The translations under genes were made by a program, and so were the position numbers. A DNA stretch of 45,288 nt, from positions 1 through 45,288 of the forward strand of contig DVME01000131.1 in NCBI GenBank assembly GCA_018715175.1, in the 5' to 3' direction. This DNA comes from Candidatus Limiplasma stercoravium (GTDB lineage: Bacteria > Bacillota > Clostridia > Christensenellales > Aristaeellaceae). This document shows, in pieces, positions 39,979 to 45,288 of the stretch; position 1 is the stretch's first letter, and each line of letters starts with the position of its first letter. The notes under the pieces are model-generated. The model saw only the letters and a program-made list of their open reading frames with translations, did no database searches and was not told the DNA's origin.

Positions 39979-41760
39979 ATGAAGCCAAAGGACAGGGGAA
40001 CGGTGCTCGCCTACAGCCTTCCGCGGCGGCTGCTGGTGTTGTTTTTGGCGTTCGTGCTTTTGGTCTACACGGCGGGCATGGCGGTTACCTACCGCCTGCG
40101 CGAAAAGGCGCAGCAGGATTTGCACAGCGATTACCGCGACCGCGTGGCGCAGCTTTCCGCCCAGCTCAACGAGGAGGTGGACCGCATCCGCTCGCAGGCC
40201 ACTTACATCCTCACCCGCTCCTGCGTGCAGCAGATGGAGCTGGTCACATCGTCGATGCCGTTTTCTTCTTATTATGACGCCGTGCGCCAGACGTCGGAGT
40301 GGATGCACTCCCTGCAATACTCCAGCGGGCTGATCGACCATGCGGTCATCTATTTCCCGCGGCTGGGCAAGTCCGTGTCCTACGACAGCGCTTACAACAG
40401 CATCGCGCCCGAGGAGTATCAGTTTTTGACCGAATACCAAAAGCGCTCCGGCCGCTCGGTGTTCATGGCCGTGGAGGACGCCCTCTACCTGGCCTGCGAC
40501 TCCATGCGCTTTGCCAATAAAACCAACTCCGCTGTGCTGGCGGTGGAGTTTTCCCAAAGCGCCATGGAGGAATGGTGCGCGCTGTTTCCCGACGGCAGCG
40601 CCACAAGCGTGCTGTGCGCCAGCAACGCCGCCGAGAACCTGTTTGTGTTTGGCAATCCGCTGTCCGACGAGGCGCGCGCGGCGTTTGTCAAGGATCTTCA
40701 GGCGCTGTCCAAGGCGAGCGCGGGCGACGCGGCGCAGCCTTTGCCCGAGGAAAGCGAGGTCAGCGTGGACGGAAGGGCCTATGTGCGGTTTTTGCATCCG
40801 GTGGCATCGGGCAGCCTGTGGGCCGTGGGCTATGTAAAAATGGAAGACCTTTTGACCGCGAGCAAGCCGTTTTGGAGCTGGCAAGCGGTGTTCACGCTGC
40901 TGTTGCTGCTGGAGATTTTGGTGTTTTTCTACCTCGTCCATCGCATGATCGCCAAGCCCATGGCGCGCTTTGCCAACGAGGTCAGCCAGCTTCAGGAAAA
41001 AGGCGTCCAGCTTTCCCAGGACGGCCGCGGCGGAGACATGGACTTTTTGTACCGCTCCTTCGTGGACGTCGGCGAGCAGCTCAAGCGCTCCATGGAGCAG
41101 GCGTACCGCAGCCAGCTGATGGCGCATCAGTCGGAAATCAAGTTCATCCAGGCCCAGGTGCGGCCGCACTTCCTCTACAACAGCTTCTATCACCTCTACC
41201 GCATGGCCAGGATGGAGGATAACGAAGGCGTGGCGCAAATGAGCCTGCGCCTGAGCTCGTACTACCGCTACATCACCCGAAGCGACGAAAACGTGGTGCC
41301 TCTGCAAATGGAGTATCACAACGCCGCGGACTATGTGGAAATCCAGAAAATCCGCTTTGGCGACCGCATTCAGGTGGATTTGGAGCCGCTGCCGGCGGAA
41401 TGTGAAAACCTGCCGGTGCCGCGCTTCGTGCTTCAGCCGCTTTTTGAGAACGCCTATTATCACGGTGTGGAAAAGATCACCGGCGGGCGCATCGTGATGC
41501 GCTTTGAGCCCACGCCCGAAACCCTGACCATCCTGGTGGAGAACAACGGCGCCTGCCTCGAGGAAGACCTGCAAGCGCTGGTGGCGTACCTGGAGGACGA
41601 GGAAAACACGGAGAAGATGACGGCGCTGAAGAACGTGAAGGGCCGCATGAAGCTTTTGGGCGGCGACTTGACCGTTTCGCGCGGAAACCTGGGCGGTTTT
41701 TGCGCCACGCTGGTGCTGCGGAGGAACCGGGAGGAGGGGGACGCATGCAAACCATCCTGA
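39979..41760 (+). CDS. YesM-type sensor histidine kinase
   Basis: The 593-residue membrane kinase has one N-terminal membrane segment (about 17-38), an extracytoplasmic sensor domain (about 40-298), a second segment (about 301-322), a HAMP-like linker and the His_kinase domain with H397 (QAQVRPHFLYNSFYHLYRMA). ATP-site motifs are N491 (LQPLFENAYYHGVEK), the VENNG box and NVKGRMKLLGG. YesM kinases sense extracellular oligosaccharides or their binding proteins. ATG 39979 is preferred to ATG 39973 because GGGGG lies seven bases upstream. It overlaps the regulator gene by 16 bp. Confidence 0.93.
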   Translation: MKPKDRGTVLAYSLPRRLLVLFLAFVLLVYTAGMAVTYRLREKAQQDLHSDYRDRVAQLSAQLNEEVDRIRSQATYILTRSCVQQMELVTSSMPFSSYYDAVRQTSEWMHSLQYSSGLIDHAVIYFPRLGKSVSYDSAYNSIAPEEYQFLTEYQKRSGRSVFMAVEDALYLACDSMRFANKTNSAVLAVEFSQSAMEEWCALFPDGSATSVLCASNAAENLFVFGNPLSDEARAAFVKDLQALSKASAGDAAQPLPEESEVSVDGRAYVRFLHPVASGSLWAVGYVKMEDLLTASKPFWSWQAVFTLLLLLEILVFFYLVHRMIAKPMARFANEVSQLQEKGVQLSQDGRGGDMDFLYRSFVDVGEQLKRSMEQAYRSQLMAHQSEIKFIQAQVRPHFLYNSFYHLYRMARMEDNEGVAQMSLRLSSYYRYITRSDENVVPLQMEYHNAADYVEIQKIRFGDRIQVDLEPLPAECENLPVPRFVLQPLFENAYYHGVEKITGGRIVMRFEPTPETLTILVENNGACLEEDLQALVAYLEDEENTEKMTALKNVKGRMKLLGGDLTVSRGNLGGFCATLVLRRNREEGDACKPS

Positions 41761-43355
41761 TCGTGGACGACGAACCCAACATCGTCGAAGGGCTGGCCAC
41801 GCAATTGCAGCAAAACTATGGCGACCGGGCCATCGTGTTTCGGGCCTATTCGGGGCAGCACGCGCTGTCCATCCTCAAAAACAACCCCGTGGACGTCATC
41901 CTGTCCGACATCTGCATGCCGGATCTGGACGGCCTGGCGCTGCTGGAGGAGACGGAAAGCCTGTGGCCGCGGGCGCATTTTGTGTTTTTGAGCGGTTTTG
42001 ACGATTTCCAGTACATTCACCGGGCCTCCAAATCGCCGCTGTACCGGGGCTACCTATTGAAGATGGAAGGCGACGAGGTGGTGCTTAAAAAGGTGGATCA
42101 GGAAATCCGCCTGTGCGAGGAGGAGGCCAAGGCCGAGCTGGAGCAGGAGCAAATGCAGCGCCAGTACGAGCAGATGCAGGCGTTTTTGCAGCGCGCGGCG
42201 CTGGAGAGCGTCCTGCGCGGCGGCAGCACGTGGCAGGACGTGCAGGAGCGGTTTGAGGGGTTTTTGCCGCAGCTGAACGCGCGCGCGCCGGTCATCATGG
42301 TGCTGGGCAAGGAGCAAAAGGGCGCGCAGCCCGGGACGCTGAGCACGCTTTTGCAGATCGACCGCCTGCTCAGCCTGCGCCTCAAGCGCTTTCGCTTTGT
42401 CTCGCTCCTGCCCGAGGAGGGCACCCTGGTGTGGCTGCTGCAAAGCCAGGAGCGCCGCGACGCGGACGCCAGCTACCTTTACGCGCTCTTTGAGTCCATC
42501 CAGCAGCGCTTGGCGGAGGCCGAGGGCGCGTATGTGAGCTTTGTGGTCAGCCGGGAGCTCATGCTGTCCAAACTGGCGGAAAAATACGGGCGCATGCGGC
42601 GCATCAGCGCGCTGTCCGCCTTTGGGCGGGATCACCTGGTCATGGCGGACGAGGCCACCTGCGCCGAGCAGATGCTGGGCGGCAAAAGCGAGGCCGTCGG
42701 CGAGCAAATCCGCTTTTCGCGCCTGTTGCAGCAGCTGGATCAGGCGCTGCACAACGGCCCCGAGGAGGAGGCGCGCACGCTGCTGGCGCAGGAGTTTGCC
42801 GCGCGCAAGACGCCCCTGCGCCCCGAGCAGCTTTTGACGCTGTTGGGGCTGGTTTTGCAAATCGGGCGGGAGGTGGAGATGAACTGGCCCGGCGAAAAAA
42901 CCGTGCGCGCGCTCATGGACGAGCTTTTGCGCGACGGGGCGCTGAGCCGGGAGCGGCTGGAGGCGCCCCTGGAAGCGCTGTGCGCGCAGCTGTGCCGCCT
43001 GCGCGACTTGCGCAACGCCCACGACGCGCAGGCCATGGTTTCCCGCATCAACCGCTGCATCGAGGACAGCGTGGAAAGCTACGATCTGTCGCTGACGGGC
43101 CTGGCGCGCATGATTGGCTTCAATCCTTCCTACCTGTCCCGCTTTTACCGCATCAACACCGGGCGCAAGCTGTCCGAGCAGATCGACGCGGCCAAGCTTA
43201 ACCACGCCAAGGCGCTTTTGAGCACCGGGGAACTGATCAAAAACGTGGCCGAGCGCACGGGCTTTGCCTCGCCGTCGGCGTTCATTTTGTTTTTCAAGCG
43301 CAACACCGGCATGACGCCCGGTCAGTTCTGCGAGCAGGCGGCTGGGGAAAGGTAA
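41745..43355 (+). CDS. YesN-type response regulator (REC plus AraC HTH)
   Basis: The 536-residue regulator has a receiver domain (about 1-120: D8-D9, phospho-acceptor D55 in ILSDICMPDLDG, LSGFDDF, lysine in YLLKMEG), a coiled linker and a middle domain, and a C-terminal AraC-type double helix-turn-helix (about 430-530: SLTGLARMIGFNPSYLSRFY, then VAERTGFASPSAFILFFKRN). Phosphorylated by the YesM partner, it probably activates the solute-binding gene and perhaps the GH89 operon. ATG 41745 has GGAGGGGG upstream. Confidence 0.94.
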   Translation: MQTILIVDDEPNIVEGLATQLQQNYGDRAIVFRAYSGQHALSILKNNPVDVILSDICMPDLDGLALLEETESLWPRAHFVFLSGFDDFQYIHRASKSPLYRGYLLKMEGDEVVLKKVDQEIRLCEEEAKAELEQEQMQRQYEQMQAFLQRAALESVLRGGSTWQDVQERFEGFLPQLNARAPVIMVLGKEQKGAQPGTLSTLLQIDRLLSLRLKRFRFVSLLPEEGTLVWLLQSQERRDADASYLYALFESIQQRLAEAEGAYVSFVVSRELMLSKLAEKYGRMRRISALSAFGRDHLVMADEATCAEQMLGGKSEAVGEQIRFSRLLQQLDQALHNGPEEEARTLLAQEFAARKTPLRPEQLLTLLGLVLQIGREVEMNWPGEKTVRALMDELLRDGALSRERLEAPLEALCAQLCRLRDLRNAHDAQAMVSRINRCIEDSVESYDLSLTGLARMIGFNPSYLSRFYRINTGRKLSEQIDAAKLNHAKALLSTGELIKNVAERTGFASPSAFILFFKRNTGMTPGQFCEQAAGER

Positions 43356-43387
43356 ACAGATGAAAACCGCAAGTAAATAGGTATGGA

Positions 43388-43416
43388 TTGAAAACGCAGT
43401 TCCCGGCGTCTACAAT
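43388..43416 (+). promoter_or_regulatory. Promoter of solute-binding protein gene
   Basis: TTGAAA (43388-43393), 17-bp spacer, TACAAT (43411-43416); a leader of about 45 nt follows. The short gap (43356-43387) is where a YesN site could lie, but no repeated motif is clear. Confidence 0.75.
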
Positions 43417-43467
43417 AAAAGCAGATGGGAACCCGACAATTCCATAACTTGAGGGGAGGACTTTTAC

Positions 43468-45135
43468 ATGAAAAAGCATCGCTGGGTAGCTGTGTTCCTT
43501 GCTTGCCTGATGGTCTTTGCGATGGCCGTGCCTGCGGCGGGCGCCGAAACCGCGGCCGAGCTTCCGGCTTGGCAGCAGCCGTTCGAGGAAACCGTCACCC
43601 TCGACGTGGTCATCGGCTGGGACGCCGACCCGTCCATCAAGGAAGGCACGACGCCCGAGACCAACGCGCTGCGCACCGTGGCCAAGGATTTGTTCAACAT
43701 CGAGCTTAACTTCCTCTGGCTGGTGCCCAACGACCAGTACTCCGACAAACTCGCCCTGCAGCTCAGCTCCGGCGATATGCCCGACATCCTGATGCTGGAC
43801 AGCGCGTATTTCTACGAATTCCTTGACAGCGGCTACCTGCGCGACCTCACCGACGCCTACGATCAGTACGCCTCCGATCAGCTCAAGAGCACCATTGAGT
43901 ACTTCGGCGAAGCGCCGGTAACCTACTCCTCGCGCGACGGACGGCTCTATGGCGTACCGGCCCTTTTGGATACCTCCGAAAGCGTCGCCGGCCTCTACTA
44001 TCGCTCCGACTGGCTCGAGGCCCTGGACATGGAAGTCCCCACCGATATGGACGGCGTCAACGACATGCTCATCGCCCTGGCGGAGTATGGCGCCACCGCC
44101 AACGGCGGCCTGTCCACCGCCGGCTTGGGCAGCACCTCCAACGTGCTCAACACCAACTTCGCCCTCGCCGCCTACTTCCAGTGCTACGGTTCCTACCCCG
44201 GCAAGTGGGTCATGCGCGACGGCCAGCTCGTCAACGGCTTCATGCTTGACGAAACGCTGGACGCCCTCAAGGGCCTCAAATACCTCTACGACAACGGCGG
44301 CCTGGCGCCCGATTTCGCCACCTGGAATTCCGACCAGTTTGAGCAGCGCGTTACCAACGACCAGGTGGCCGCGACTTTCGGTACCTACTATATCGCCGCC
44401 TATCCCCTCAACCTCAACAAGGACGCCAACCACGAGGCGGAATGGGCCGAGATAGACATCAACTCCCTGGGCGGCAACGCCAAGTCCGCCATGAACCAGG
44501 TCAGCATCAACCACTTCAACGTCGTTACCAAGGATGCCCCGGAAAACGCCGAGGCCGCGCTGATGAAGCTGCTGTCCCTCTCGCTTTCCGCCAACTCCAA
44601 CTCCACCGACGACAAGACCATCTACAACGGCCTGGATTTGCCCGAAAACGGCGCCTCCATCTTCTTCCTGCCGGTGTACATGTACTTCCCCACGCCGTGG
44701 GAGAACTACCGCGAAAACATCTGGGCGGCGTATGAGGCCCAGGATCCTTCCAACCTCAAAACCGCCGTGGAAAACGAATGGTACGGCTACATGAACAACT
44801 ACCTCACCTACGGCAACGACTGCGAGAACCTGGGCACCGCTTGGGGCATGTACAAAAGCCGCCTGAGCGACGACATGGGCATCGCCATCGGCCTGGCCAC
44901 CAAAAACAGCGGCAACTACGAGCCCGGCTACTTCTACGGCGCGGCCACCCCCACCGAGCAGCGCGTGTCCGCGACGCTTAACGACCTGGCGGTATCCTTC
45001 GTCATCGAGTACGTCATGGGCCAGAAGACCGACGAGAACTGGGAGAGCTTCAAGCAGAGCTGGTACGACCTGGGCGGCACCGACTGGACCCAAGAGGTCA
45101 ACGCGCAGTACGCCAGCATTGTCAATCCGCAGTAA
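43468..45135 (+). CDS. Extracellular solute-binding protein of a carbohydrate ABC importer
   Basis: This 555-residue protein matches the large LplA-like solute-binding proteins that work with YtcP/YteP-type permeases and YesM/YesN systems. Recognised are VTLDVVIGWDADPS, LQLSSGDMPDILMLD, the RDGRLYGVPALLDTS domain hinge and GLYYRSDWLEAL. The signal peptide (MKKHRWVAVFLACLMVFAMA, then VPAAGAET) has AAGAET at its end and no cysteine lipobox, unlike most such proteins in Bacillota; C13 lies too early. It may be released or held by another contact. GAGGGGAGGA lies seven bases before ATG 43468. Permease genes are expected just past the window. Confidence 0.93.
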   Translation: MKKHRWVAVFLACLMVFAMAVPAAGAETAAELPAWQQPFEETVTLDVVIGWDADPSIKEGTTPETNALRTVAKDLFNIELNFLWLVPNDQYSDKLALQLSSGDMPDILMLDSAYFYEFLDSGYLRDLTDAYDQYASDQLKSTIEYFGEAPVTYSSRDGRLYGVPALLDTSESVAGLYYRSDWLEALDMEVPTDMDGVNDMLIALAEYGATANGGLSTAGLGSTSNVLNTNFALAAYFQCYGSYPGKWVMRDGQLVNGFMLDETLDALKGLKYLYDNGGLAPDFATWNSDQFEQRVTNDQVAATFGTYYIAAYPLNLNKDANHEAEWAEIDINSLGGNAKSAMNQVSINHFNVVTKDAPENAEAALMKLLSLSLSANSNSTDDKTIYNGLDLPENGASIFFLPVYMYFPTPWENYRENIWAAYEAQDPSNLKTAVENEWYGYMNNYLTYGNDCENLGTAWGMYKSRLSDDMGIAIGLATKNSGNYEPGYFYGAATPTEQRVSATLNDLAVSFVIEYVMGQKTDENWESFKQSWYDLGGTDWTQEVNAQYASIVNPQ

Positions 45136-45157
45136 GTGAGCGCGCCATCAGCGCGCG

Positions 45158-45288
45158 CAGACTGTCAAAAAACCTTCTGGGAGGTTCGGAGGGCCGCAGC
45201 CCTCCGAGCTGTATTCCGAATCCAGCGACATGTGCGGTGGATTCGGAAGCCTTGCGCAGCAAGGTTTCCTTGCACGTTTCCCCGGCCG
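45158..45288 (-). repeat. Structured interspersed repeat, copy B (short form, cut by window edge)
   Basis: This is copy A in inverted orientation without its central 130 bases. Bases 45162-45186 match 4379-4403 with one mismatch, and 45212-45288 match 4154-4230 with one. The TTCCGAATCCA/TGGATTCGGAA, CCTTGC/GCAAGG and AACCT/AGGTT stems are all kept. It begins 22 bp after the solute-binding gene stop, just behind a GCGCGC/GCGCGC stem (about 45140-45157), and continues out of the window. Confidence 0.85.

Noticed and set aside
38035..41574. Long minus-strand open frame across SDR, lactonase and kinase genes
   Set aside because: It is antisense to well-supported genes, spans their terminator and has no recognisable domain.
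43361..43381. Tiny frame MKTASK between the response regulator and solute-binding genes
   Set aside because: Six codons, weak ribosome site, and it lies before the mapped-by-eye promoter; no sign of a leader peptide function.
43294..45093. Minus-strand open frame opposite the solute-binding protein
   Set aside because: Repetitive Val/Gly/Glu composition mirrors the codon pattern of the real gene; no start signals.

Overview
The window is 45 kb of GC-rich bacterial DNA packed with genes on both strands. Strong AGGAGG-type ribosome sites, sigma-A promoters with 16-18 bp spacers, a YlmC/YmxH-type sporulation PRC-barrel gene next to nrdR, MoxR/DUF58/DUF4129 genes and a YesM/YesN two-component pair all point to a Clostridia-like Bacillota, probably a plant- and host-glycan degrader of the gut. 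This placement is inference; no rRNA or tRNA gene is present. I saw no prophage module, insertion sequence, CRISPR array or plasmid functions.

Layout. 1-883: lgt (runs off the left edge). 1056-4022: xylA-xylB, entry of xylose into the pentose phosphate pathway. 4022-4434: a hairpin-rich intergenic repeat; a second copy, inverted, ends the window, and a diverged piece lies near 31.2 kb. 4418-6414 (minus): a TIM-barrel sugar isomerase/epimerase coupled to an acyltransferase. 6727-9953 (minus): MoxR ATPase, DUF58 and DUF4129 membrane protein. 10088-15440 (plus): YhhN, AEC transporter, aroA, aroC and an RlmD-type rRNA methyltransferase in a tightly overlapping operon. 15445-19932 (minus): a coiled-coil membrane protein, a GH3 beta-xylosidase-like enzyme and a secreted protein with four peptidoglycan-binding repeats. 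20179-22716 (plus): a secreted orphan protein, ylmC, nrdR and a holin-like gene. 22685-28025 (minus): a surface-glycan cluster (glycosyltransferase, aminotransferase, flippase, ATP-grasp enzyme, MBL hydrolase). 28166-31144: a serine-hydrolase-like pseudoenzyme, an anion permease and a GNAT acetyltransferase.

31449-39921 (plus) is the most interesting part: eight genes, mostly overlapping or nearly abutting, encoding a GH89-like alpha-N-acetylglucosaminidase, a SelA-like PLP enzyme, two RidA deaminase-family proteins, an amidohydrolase/deacetylase, an RraA-like aldolase, an SDR dehydrogenase and a lactonase-like beta-propeller. Together they can be read as a complete non-phosphorylative oxidative route from alpha-linked GlcNAc through N-acetylglucosaminate and glucosaminate to 2-keto-3-deoxygluconate and pyruvate. 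This is a hypothesis from enzyme classes, not a demonstrated pathway. It is followed by a YesM/YesN sensor-regulator pair and a sugar-ABC solute-binding protein (39979-45135), the likely sensing and uptake arm.

Several enzymes have lost family-defining residues: AroA lacks the glycine-rich PEP-site motif, the beta-lactamase-fold protein lacks its catalytic Lys and Tyr, and the amidohydrolase has Asp where a metal-ligand His is expected.
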